Source: Haplosporangium gracile
Lineage: Eukaryota; Mortierellomycota; Mortierellomycetes; Mortierellales; Mortierellaceae
DNA: 64,000 bases
Assembly: GCA_015499985.1 (NCBI GenBank)
Contig: JAAAUF010000019.1
Location: 1 to 64,000 of the forward strand
Direction: 5' to 3'
Part shown: one piece after another, positions 45,742-55,804 of the stretch
Layout of the letters: every line of letters starts with the position of its first letter
Position numbering within the stretch: position 1 is the first letter of the stretch
Notes under the pieces: model-generated
What the model was told of the DNA's origin: nothing
Database searches by the model: none
The model's input: only the letters and a program-made list of their open reading frames with translations
Made by a program: the position numbers and the translations under genes

Positions 45742-47626
45742 ATGAAACTCGTCAAGCAATTCATAGAAAAAGACAAGTCTGGATATGTCACACTCATCCC
45801 GGAAGAGTTCGAGGACATGTGGCACGTCTACAACCTCATTCAAAAGCACGATCAACTCCGCGCCGTCACTATTCGGTACGTGTCTAACATACTTACTCCT
45901 CTTTGCTCTTCCTCCCCTCCAAGTCCTCGCTCTTTGTTCGCTGCAAAGGGAGGGAAATACTGCTTATGACTGCGCCTCGTTTATCACTTCCTTGTATATC
46001 CGCTGAGCATTGTCACTCAAACTTTTGTTTTTTGAACTTTATTCCTACAAAAACCGACATTCATCGGTGATAGCCGTATTCAATCCGAAAGTTCAACGGG
46101 ATCCGTCGACAGTCAGCGGATAAGACTGACACTTAGCATTTCAGTCGACAATGTGGACTTCGACACGCAAGTTGGCATGCTGAGGATAAGCGGACGAGTC
46201 ATCGTAGAAAACCCTCATGTCAAGGTACTGCCGCAGCCCTTCTCAACTGTGCACCTTTTTGAGAGTCCGAGAGGAATGAGCAGCCTATACATTTTTTAGG
46301 TCAACCCTACCTTTCTGGAAAACACTAACGACGTCATTCTTTTGTCTGATAGCTGGGAACATTCCATACGATCGACCTGGAGATGAACCGCAGCTTTACA
46401 TTGATTAAACCAGAGTGGGATGTCATTGCACTGGAGAGAGTTCAGGAGGCCTGTGACATCACCAAGAAGGCCGATGTCGCCGCCGTCGTTTGCCAGGAGG
46501 GACTCGCTAATGTCTGCTTGTTGACGTCAAGTATGACCATCATTCGTCAACACATCGACTGCCCAGTACCAAGGAAACGCAAGGGCTCCGTCACCAACTA
46601 TGAGAAGGTACTTTATCATCGGCTCTTAGATCATATCCACTGTAATGGTATCAGCGCTTTGTTCAAGTTCGGTTACTGATAATTCTTCTTGGTCCTGAAT
46701 TTCAATGATACAGGGGCTGAAACGGTTCTTCGAGCAGATTTTCCAGGCGATTCTTCGACACATCGACTTTGATATTGTCAAGTGCGTTATTCTTGGAAGC
46801 CCAGGATTTGTGCGAGAGCAGCTCTACGAATACATCTTCGCAGAGGCAGTGGTACGTATCACATTGTTTCCATAATCGAGTGATGCGAGAGGGGGAAAAA
46901 AGAATGAAATTACTGATAAGTCTCTTTTTCTGCCTATTCAATTAACAGAGGACGGACAACAAGACGATCATGCAGAACAGATCCAAGTTCATTGTGGTGC
47001 ACACATCCACAGGACACAAACAGGCGCTTCAAGAGGTGATGAACGACCCAGCGATCAAAATCAAGCTGGCAGATACCAAGGCTGCGCAGGAAGTCCAGGC
47101 GCTCGACCAATTCTACGAGATGATGAACATGGATCCCGACAGGGCATTTTACGGATTCAAGGATGTCTCGAAAGCAGCTGAGCGAGGCGCCATTGGTACA
47201 CTGTTGGTCACGGATGAACTTTTTAGAGCTGCGGATGTGATCAAGAGACGACAGTATATTGCTCTTGTTGAGAGTGCACGTGCATCAGGCGGCAAGGTCT
47301 TCGTGTTCTCTAGTCTTCACGTTTCCGGCGAGAGTACGTATAAGGCTACTCCTGGTTGAACTTATTTTACAAGTCGTTCTTTGTTTTAACGACGACGAGA
47401 AATAACGGACTAACGCCTCTCTTTCTCACTTTCTCTCTCTCTTTCATGAATAGACCTTAATCAATTGACGGGAGTGGCTGCAATATTGAATTTCCCTTTG
47501 CCGGATCTGGATGACGATGAAGAGGAGGAGGAAGTGTCTGAGGACGACGCTGACTTAGACGAGGACGGTTTACCACGGATGCACTCCAACCAGAACCACG
47601 ACATTCTCGATGCCGTGTTGGGATAA
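45742..47626 (+). CDS. DOM34: Ribosome rescue factor DOM34/Pelota
   Basis: eRF1-like protein that with Hbs1 frees stalled ribosomes in no-go and non-stop decay. Exons 45742-45875, 46074-46224, 46353-46607, 46714-46851, 46949-47333 and 47454-47626 give 411 residues (yeast 386, human 385). N-terminal Sm-like domain (GYVTLIPEEFEDMWHVYNLI), central domain (VCQEGLANVCLLTSSMT, RHIDFDIVKCVILGSPGF), C-terminal domain (YGFKDVSKAAERGAIGTLLVTDELFR, then GVAAILNFPLPDLDD). The GGQ loop of true eRF1 is absent, as in Pelota. The tail beyond the usual end is acidic and about 25 residues longer than in yeast. Confidence 0.95.
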
Positions 47627-47661
47627 GAGTCGACTGGGAACGCCCCTCCCAACATACAAGT

Positions 47662-47667
47662 AATAAA
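47662..47667 (+). terminator. Poly(A) signal of DOM34
   Basis: AATAAA 36 bp past the DOM34 stop, in the 144-bp gap to the convergent GST gene. Confidence 0.5.
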
Positions 47668-47770
47668 TCCCAGCTTGCGCTCGCTCGACAACAATAATAT
47701 CTTTCACACCATATCTTTTCGGCATTTTTTTTTTTAGAATAGACATTTATTATTATGGGCTATCTAGCTA

Positions 47771-48536
47771 TCATACATCGCGCAGGAGTAAAGAACTACT
47801 TTCTTTTAGATCGACGAGTGTATCTCTTTTAGAGTCTGTTCTTAAGAACCGCTGAACATTCTTGTTGGCCTTCAAACGCTCATCCCAGGCCTTCTGGACT
47901 GACTCCTCATGGAACGCCGTCAATAAATATCCACAGGCAAGGAAGGTGGTGAGTGCCAAATCTGCATATGAGAACTGGGCGCCCAAGAAGTAAGGTCCGT
48001 CCTTCGTGATGTTGACCTTGCGCAGGAGGGCATCGACCTTTTCGAGTTCGGCATCAGCGAGGTCGAGGGCTTTTACTTCTTCGGTTGGTGAGTCGAGGAC
48101 TAAGCTGGTTTTCGCGATGACGGGTTGGGCGCGACTGGTCCAGTGCTGGAACAGGTAACGCGATTGGGCGCGTTGGAGAGGATCCTTTGATAACAGGCTA
48201 AAAATTAAGATTCAAGAATTAACGGTTAGGTTGGGACGGGTCACAAAACTGAAGGTACGCGTAAGTGTGTGTATGTTTTTACTTAGCGTCAGGGTTACTG
48301 TCAGCAAGGTACTCGGCGATGCCGAGCGACTCGAGGATAACATTGCCAGTGGCAGTCTTGAGAGCAGGAACCTCTCCATAGGGATTGACCTCCTTGAGGT
48401 AGTACTCGGGACAAGGGACCTTGAGGTCAATGCCGACAAGCTCGTGCTCTAGCTGGGTCTCTTAGAGGGCGATCAGGACGCGGTTGACGTAGGGGCAGAC
48501 AACGTTGTTGTAGATGGCGGGCTTAGGGACGGTCAT
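47771..48536 (-). pseudogene. Cytosolic glutathione S-transferase with one premature TAA
   Basis: Two exons, complement(join(47771-48197, 48283-48536)), would give 226 residues, normal for an omega/tau-like GST. The N-terminal thioredoxin fold has VVCPYVNRVLIAL (with the CPY active-site Cys), then GEVPAL and the glutathione-binding LESLGIAEYL. The helical C-terminal domain (FLGAQFSYADLALTTF) is intact. Codon 25 is TAA (plus 48462-48464), directly after the active-site helix, where the family normally has Glu, Lys or Gln. Everything downstream stays in frame with a good intron, so this is a recent nonsense change or a base-call error. A downstream Met start would lack the active site. Confidence 0.85.
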
Positions 48537-49469
48537 TGTAGCAAGAATGGAGGATGTTTGGATGGTTTTGAAGTTTGATAGGGGTTGTTTGGTAATGCTT
48601 TAAGTATAAATAGAGAGGAAGGGAGTTGTTGTTTGTTAGTCTGAGAAAAAAAAGTGGTAGATAGGGCGACGGGTAGTGAACCTTTTTTGTGCTTCTTGGC
48701 AGATGGGTGAACATGATTGAGCACAAATTCAATGCGTTGCCAGCTCTTATTTTGCCACTGAGAAGCATGAATGAGAGACGAACAAAAGAAGGTTCTGTGC
48801 CCTGTCATGCTGATTAAAGTGATCGATTAGAGTCAGCTTGTCTTGCAGGAGGGACGAGATAATTATTCGATGCCATTTCGTTGTGTGGATGCAAAACAAA
48901 GGCACGCCATACAAAAAAAATATATTAAAACATCGCGTACTGCGCGCCCCGTCTCTTTTAACATTGTGTCAGTCCGAAAAATTAGCACACCTTGACCATG
49001 TATCTTTTTATCCTTCTCGTATTCTGTTCTTGCTACTCAACTCTTCGAAAGTACCCTTTCTTTTGTTTGACATACTTCAACACATGCTATTATTGTGCAT
49101 GACAAGGGCGAGGTTACCGGAAAAACGGTTATCCTCTGGAAGGAAGTTTGCAGGTAATTACATCCTCTTTTTCCAAACAGATCCTGACAACATCCAAAAA
49201 GGGAGATGTTCTTACTCTTGTCTGCAAGCTTTCATAGAGAAGCGCGTAGAAGGAAGGTAGCGCAGCACACAAATGAACATTGTCGAGTTTGGTCGTACTG
49301 AGGTTGTTGCGAGTCGCGTTATTGTTCTGTCCAATGTCAGGATGTAACCTGTAGCTGAGTCCTTACACCAGTTGCCACCAATTATATGAGCGTTGTCGAT
49401 TTTAACTTTTTTATTCCTCTTCGCTCAACATTGCTTTCTCTCCCTCTCTCTTCATCGACTGCACTTTAC
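48537..49469. other. Interval between GST and shugoshin-like gene
   Basis: About 930 bp between divergent genes. It holds the GST upstream region and, from 49386, a CT-rich leader before the ATG at 49470. No gene is supported. Confidence 0.5.
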
Positions 49470-52099
49470 ATGCATCTACCTACCCCAACCATCAGCAGGT
49501 CCGGGGATAAACCCTCGTCGTCTTCCTCCCTTGCAGCTCCACTCTCGCAGTACTCAACACGTATCACTCCTTCAACAGCACGTGTACCTATCTCGTTCTT
49601 ACCAGACAACTGCTCACAAGCAGCTATTTCTTCCTTCGCCCAGCAAAAACCACAAGAATGCCACTGCGACCTCGAGACTGAGCGACAGAGGCACCTGAGG
49701 CAGAACCAGGCCATCATCCGCCTTGTTTCTCTCAAGGCTATCCAGATCCGTCGATCAGAAGCAGAGATATCTCAACTCGAACGGACAAATCTCGAGCTCA
49801 CCATAGCCTTACACAGAGCACAGAAGGAACTGCAGGAAATGTCAACAATCAACGCAGACCCTCGACATCAGCTCACATATTTGCCTGTGACAACAAATCT
49901 TCAGGAAGAGTGGGCTCAGTTGGGTCAGACGCAACAAGCTATTCCTTACCTCCAACAACAGATCGAGTCAGGGTTGTCACTACATCATCAGCAACCTGGC
50001 CAAGACTATTCTGACTGTGAACGAGACTACGCCGGCGACGCCGACCTCATGTTATGGTTGACACCTCGGAGCAAGAGGCGGAAACTAGAGTCACTTGCAG
50101 TCTCGAGTGCGATCCCTCGAGACTTGGCTATGCTCAAGCTGGAGCACATTCGTGCCATCTATCAGGTACACTTCATCTTTCATTTTTACCCTCATGAGCA
50201 TAATAAGCTCCAACACATCTTAACATTACTACTTTACTTTTTCTATCGACTGATACTGTCCAACAGCATGAACAGAATGCTCTCGTTGAGATGATGCGAT
50301 CTCATCGGTCTACAACGGAGCTGTACAAGGAGACTCTCAGGATATTGAGCGAGGATCAAGTCTGCACTAGCAATAATGTTTACACCAGCGTCAACAGAAG
50401 TGGACACATCGGTCAGATCCGTCCACGCGATTGGGATGCGTCTAATCAGGGATTTGATCAGACTCTGGACCCGTCGCATTATTTCAAAGAGGCGGTGTTG
50501 CTTCCATTAGACCGTCCTACTCAGCCGTCGACTGCACTCGTGGTCACGCCACCAAATCGCAAGCGGACGCGGGTACAACAGACGCCCTCCCCTCAGCCCT
50601 TCTTTAATATGGATATTGTCCCTGGTGAGGATACCAGTGATATCACCAGCCAAATGTTGGGCCACTCTCGACCGCTCACGAACGATCCAACAGAGAGTCG
50701 AGTCAAAACACCATTCACGTCTAACGTGGCCACTTCCGGTGCAGAGGGCATAGGTAACGAGAGTCAAAGTGTGGCGTCCGAGAACAACAGAATCCCGCCA
50801 GTCGAACCAGATTCTCGGGCATCGAATGGTCCCCGCGAGCCAGAGCGACGACTAAAACGACCAGTACGTAACTATATTGGTGAAGTGCGCCAATGTTTTT
50901 TCTTTTGCATGAGACCTCAACTTGAACATTCTCTAATTCTTCACCTCGTCACTACCTTGTAGGTCTCTAGGGTTGGGTCAAGTACTTTGCCTATTCTATC
51001 TGAGCAGGATGATGGCACTCTCTATGTCGCCACGGACACTAATACGTTGGCACCATCACGACCGGTATCGTCTCTCAATGTGCCTCAGCCCGTGTCAAGG
51101 AGACCGGTAGATTCTCAAGACTTGATCGTCGGCAACCAGAGACCTCGGCCTACTTCAGCTCTACCCAAGACGCCGAAGAAACAGTTGACGACAAGTCCTT
51201 ATCGTCGCCAGGTATCTTTAGCTACTACCAAGGTGTCGCCTTTTACCGCGGCGAAAAGGGATCATTACGTGCAGGAGCGCGCCAAGGCCAAGGCACAGTC
51301 TAAGAAGCTTGTTGTCAAATTCAGTAACAAGAGTACTGGCGCTCAATCAAGCACATCTTCAGATACCTCCTTGACAGTCAAAAGCGAGGATGTAGCCATG
51401 ACAACCGAGCTTATCTCCGACAACAAGGTCAACGAGGTGGTACTCGGCACAGAGAAGGATTCTATCGACTTGACCACGCTGACACCGCCGACAAACACAA
51501 AAATAGCTTCTGCTTCAGGAATGAGTATCACCCGCTCGCCTTCACGTATTTCTTGCGCCATCAGGCAGCAGCATAGATCAAGAAGCACCAGTTCGTCAGC
51601 CAGTCATCGGTCTGGTTTCCATCTGGACAAACTCAAGTTCCTCACTGCGGGCCAACTCCTCCGCCGAATGAACAAGTCCCTCTTGGGGTCTTCACGACCT
51701 CCTGTTCTGCCAAGAACAATTGTCGAAAAAGGAGTGTTCTCAAAAGTTCAACTTGCGACGCGGATACCTGCAGCCGAGAGACTCTCGTCGGCGGTCACCG
51801 TTGTCACCACCGAACCATCGACCTCGACACCAAGCACGACCTCGACATCAAGTACAGCCTCGTCTTCATCATCGAACGCAACTCCAGCTTCGACAACTGA
51901 AACTGAGCCAATTGCCGAAGCAGCAACAATCCAGACGATACCTCCAGTGGCAACGATGACCAAGGTGCAAACAACGACTAAACCTTCGACCAAATCTGCA
52001 GCTAGTATGAAGTCTCGAGGGGTGACAAGGTCCCTTCTTTCTGACAGGTTTCGACGCGTGACCCGGTCTACAACAGCGGCTGCCTCACAAATGCTGTGA
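49470..52099 (+). CDS. Shugoshin-like coiled-coil protein (tentative)
   Basis: Exons 49470-50165, 50267-50863 and 50963-52099 give 809 residues. Residues about 70-125 form a coiled coil (LRQNQAIIRLVSLKAIQIRR followed by SEAEISQLERTNLELT) laid out like the shugoshin N-terminal domain, which dimerises and binds PP2A to protect centromeric cohesin. The rest is disordered, Ser/Thr/Pro-rich with basic patches and late Thr/Ser repeats. Shugoshin's C-terminal basic motif is not clear in the main splice form. A second donor 21 nt downstream (50885, GTGCGC) would add VRNYIGE after RRLKRP, which resembles it loosely. An in-frame ATG at 49386 exists, but that stretch looks like leader. It may instead be an unrelated nuclear coiled-coil protein. 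Confidence 0.5.
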
Positions 52100-52582
52100 G
52101 TTGAGGCGTCAGCTCGTACCGACATATCCTCACGACTATCAACAATGCTTACTTGCATAGAACGAATTGCTAAAATTGAATACTACACGACGGTGACCGA
52201 GTGGACTAGTCGCGTTGCCTTCTTTGCATTATAGAATTGCAATACATGTTTTCATTTTCATTGCCCGAATAGTATTAAAAATAATAGTGATGAGCTGTGG
52301 CCTTCTTTGTTTTCATACGTCTCTTTTATTTTTTCACGCCACATGTCTGTCAGTTGTGAGGTCGCATTGGATATTGGGCCCTCAGGACCTTCTCACAAAA
52401 CGTGTAATGGGTATTGGACATTGTCATTTTTATTTCATCAAATGGAGTGAAAGGCATTTTAGCTATGGCTGTTGCTTTTGTTTTGTTGTCGTTTGCTTGG
52501 TTTTGTTGTGCTTGTTTTCGTATTCATTAGAAAAATATTATATATATTATTGATGTGTTGTTGTTACTTTTTTTTCTTTTGC
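52100..52582. other. Convergent 3' region
   Basis: About 480 bp between the shugoshin-like (+) and SED5 (-) stops. TA-rich tracts near 52530-52555 could serve 3'-end formation. No gene is supported. Confidence 0.5.
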
Positions 52583-54120
52583 TCATGACAAGACGGAAAG
52601 GGTCACTGCAGAGGATATAATGACCGCAAAGACCTTGACCATCAGCCAACGATTCGATGACACATAGCTGTAATACTTCAACAGCTCTGTCTGTGCTCCT
52701 GTCACATTCGACTCGATATCATCTGTGTTGGCGTCAATTCTGTTGGGAAAGAGAGCGGGTATTATATTAGCAAAAACGAGAGCATAGCTGACTGAAGCAT
52801 GAGATCGTGTCACTTTGAACAAAAGCCTCCAATTGTCAGATGTTGAAGATCCAGTGTGCATGTTCAACTAACCTTTGAACCATGTCTCGTTGCTCAGATA
52901 CCATCTGCGCCAGTTGCTGAAAAATGCCTCCAAGTTCATGCAGTGTTGATTCAATCGACTCGATGGCGGTAGATCGACTTTCCATGTACTGGTTGTTAGC
53001 GTCTACTAGCTGCACCTGTTCCTGTTGTTGAAGGTTCTGAGATGGTGTTGGCAGATCCAGAGACAAGATATCCTTAGGTGGGTTTGTGCTCGAGTTAGGT
53101 CGCCTGTCGATGTTATACAATGGAGAGTCACCTACGAATAAGAAAAGTAGAGAACAAAGCAATCCTTAGTCAATTGTGTCACTGGCGCTCGCAACAAAAG
53201 CAATCGCCATAGTCGATCAGGCGTTAATTCCATTGATTTCTTCCAAAAGAGAGACACATACTGGCAAAAGTATTGCTCTGTTGCTGTGCTGTGAACATAA
53301 ACTGCTCGCGCCTATCCTTGGTAGCCTTCATGTTCTCAGTGCGGAGTTCCAGGACATCCTTGAAGGTCGACGTCTGTGCTGCAAGTCGTGATTGGAGCAA
53401 GACCACGACGTTGCAATTATGTTCCATGGCCTGTCTACAGTTGTGAGGGGATTTGGCGTTGAGCTCCTTGACCACGCTCTGTAGTTGGGCGATCTGTTTG
53501 TTCAGCTTGGCAATATCCAGCTTGATGATGTGCATGAGCTCCTATTAAGCAGATATGAAATTAAAAGCAGGGTAAGAGAGCGTTAGTTTGCTTTTTTTCC
53601 GTTCGTCTTTTCTGTACTAATGATTTGCTGGTAGGTCTCAAAAGTTGAGCTCCATGAGTAAAACAAAGAAGGCCCTTGCAGGCTGCTTATGGTCCATACG
53701 CTGATCTCTACTGGTCTGTCATCGAACAAGGTCTTGCGCTTAGCCACTACGTAGTTCAACAACGAGCAAACAAGCGTTAGTTAAGTGTTCCACTTCTTGT
53801 TCGCTTTTTTGCTTGGCACAATGGACAATGCCTTTGCAAGTCGACTGTTGAATGCATTCCATGCTCAGCTCCTCCTGTCTTGCGAACATACATCTGGCAA
53901 GCTTCTGCAGCTTTACTGAGGTGGCACGAATATCCTTGCCAATCATGGTCGCCATCAACGACACCTCCGACTTGGGTTTGTTCTGAGCACCACCAGCACC
54001 CAAAGAACCAGCCTGCTGTTCCATGGGCGAGAGAAGCCTGCGCTTGTCGGAGGGGAGATGGGGTTGTGCTCTGGACCGAAGCGACTCGACTGTTGAGAAG
54101 AATTCCGATGAGCGATCCAT
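52583..54120 (-). CDS. SED5: Golgi Qa-SNARE syntaxin 5
   Basis: t-SNARE for ER-to-Golgi and intra-Golgi fusion. Exons, complement(join(52583-52739, 52873-53131, 53262-53541, 53700-53746, 53892-54120)), give 323 residues (yeast 340). The N-terminus MDRSSEFF matches the Sly1-binding peptide (DRTxEF) of Sed5/STX5. The Habc region includes IGKDIRATSVKLQKLA, KRKTLFDDRPVEI across a 47-nt exon, and LMHIIKLDIAKLNKQIAQLQ. The SNARE motif contains the zero-layer Gln before RDMVQRID, and a single C-terminal membrane anchor follows (MVKVFAVIISSAVTLSVL). CACGTG at 54316-54321 lies about 195 bp upstream. Confidence 0.94.
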
Positions 54121-54656
54121 ATTGTCTTTGTTGTATGTATGTGTAGGGAGAGGAGAGCGAAGTGTGTGTGCTGTTAAGTGTGAGACGAGTAGTGATGCGA
54201 CTGTTGTCTGAGTGTGGGTGTGGGTGTGGGTTGGGAAGTAAATGTAGGATGAAGTAAAGAAGCAAAATAGGACGGCCGACTGAGGTTTGAAACGTTGCAG
54301 AGTGCATCCATGTTCCACGTGACATGAGTTTTTTTTTAGTCGTCTCTCTTCCTTTGGCATCTCTCTTTTCATCGCCCACACACAACAGTTAAACAGCCAC
54401 ATCAGATCAGGCAGAGCTGTTCATGAAAGAGCGCCTTTCTTCTTCTGATACTAACGGACACTACAAGAGGGTGGGCGCACAGGGATCCGTCATCATATTA
54501 ATAGCCACCATATTCAACTGCAGCTTCGCATGGCGCCAATAATGAAAGACAAAACGCAAGTTTTTATTACGATGAATGTATGTGTTAATGAGGTGGTACA
54601 AGGGGTAAAGAAAAACGAAAAGTACAAAGAGAACCAAAAGAAACAAAAGATCCACT
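54121..54656. promoter_or_regulatory. SED5 promoter and MGST3-like 3' region
   Basis: 536 bp. It includes a GT-rich run near 54210-54235 and a CACGTG E-box at 54316-54321 within CCACGTGA. No gene is supported. Confidence 0.45.
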
Positions 54657-55270
54657 TTAGGCGGCGATCATGTCAAAGGCCATCTTGATGCTCAAGCCCA
54701 AGAGTCCCAGGTCACCAATGTGACCGAAAGCACCATACATGCGCTTGTTGGGGTCACCCGAGGTGTAACCATAAGAGTACGCAAGGCGACCAGCGCACCA
54801 GATCAATCCAAGAGCGGGGGCAGCAACGGGGTAGCGGGCACCGGCGAGCATGAGCGAGACCATGTAGGAGGTGAAACCCTCGAGGGTGTTCTGGTGGACA
54901 CGCTGCTTGCAGTTGAAGATCATCTTCTTCTTGTCCTTCTTGGCCTCGACCTCGTCGGCGTACATGGCGGGCAGGGGAACGCCAGCCTCCTTGCGGTAGG
55001 ATCCGACCTTGTAGCCGAGCATGGTGACAAGGAAGGTTGAGACGGCAGAGACAGCGATGGTCTAATAGTGGTGGTTGTTCAAAATATGGATGGTTGTTGC
55101 GTTGTCAGTGTGTTTATTCCAGTATGTGTGAGTATTCAATCCTGCGTGTTATCATCCTTCTGGGTGATGATGAAAATAGAGTATCCATGCTAGATGTGGG
55201 ATGATCAAGCCAAGAATGCAGAGAGTAGACGTACATAACCATATTCAGCGGTGAGGGTGATGGAGGCCAT
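54657..55270 (-). CDS. Microsomal glutathione S-transferase 3-like MAPEG protein
   Basis: Membrane enzyme of the MAPEG family, glutathione transferase or peroxidase activity in known members. Exons, complement(join(54657-55061, 55235-55270)), give 146 residues, the normal length. Motifs: a first membrane helix (IAVSAVSTFLVTMLGYKVG), then FNCKQRVHQNTLE, the MAPEG signature with the glutathione-binding Arg and Glu, and helices through APALGLIWCAGRLAYSYGY and GDLGLLGLSIKMAF. Exon 1 is 36 nt. Being intact while the nearby soluble GST is broken, it keeps some glutathione-transferase capacity in this region. Confidence 0.93.
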
Positions 55271-55804
55271 TGCGGATATGTTTGGTGTTGTTGTTGGTGG
55301 TGGGTGTTGGTCGCTGATTGTTTGTGAGAGTGTTGGACGAAAAGTAAAGAAGAGAAAGAGGAAAAAGGGAGGGAGAGAGAGAGAGAGTCCCTCTTATACG
55401 TGTAATAATGATTAATTGAAAACCCGGAAAATGGACCCGGATGGATCAGTCAGCGATACAGTTTTCCCTTGCCCTTGCCTCTCTTTACATTCTTTCTCGC
55501 TCCTTCTTTTTCCAGCAAGGGTACACTCATTGGAATCAATGCCTTTGTTTATCGAGAGAAGAGAACATGTTTCTCGATCTCTCCGCCCCATACTGCTGAC
55601 GACGAATTCGTCAGCACCAACGCGTCTCTTTTTTTGATATGGACAGATGTATTTTTCTTGGGATCTGTGACGGCCGATCACATTTTTTTGCTCCCTTTTC
55701 CCTTCCATCTTCGTCCTGCTCACACCCATCCCCCCCCCTCTTTTTTTTTGCTGTACTGTATTAAAGTAACGATGCATTAAAATAAAGATTGACTGCATTA
55801 GTTG
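55271..55804. other. MGST3-like upstream region and 3' region of the O-fucosyltransferase-family gene
   Basis: 534 bp with a purine run near 55340-55388, CT-rich tracts, a C9-like run and a T-run near 55731-55749. No gene is supported. Confidence 0.5.

Noticed and set aside
48440..48480. Short intron or recoding that would bypass the GST TAA
   Set aside because: The only GT-AG pair around it spans about 19 nt, too short. TAA ends other genes in this window, so no code change is likely.
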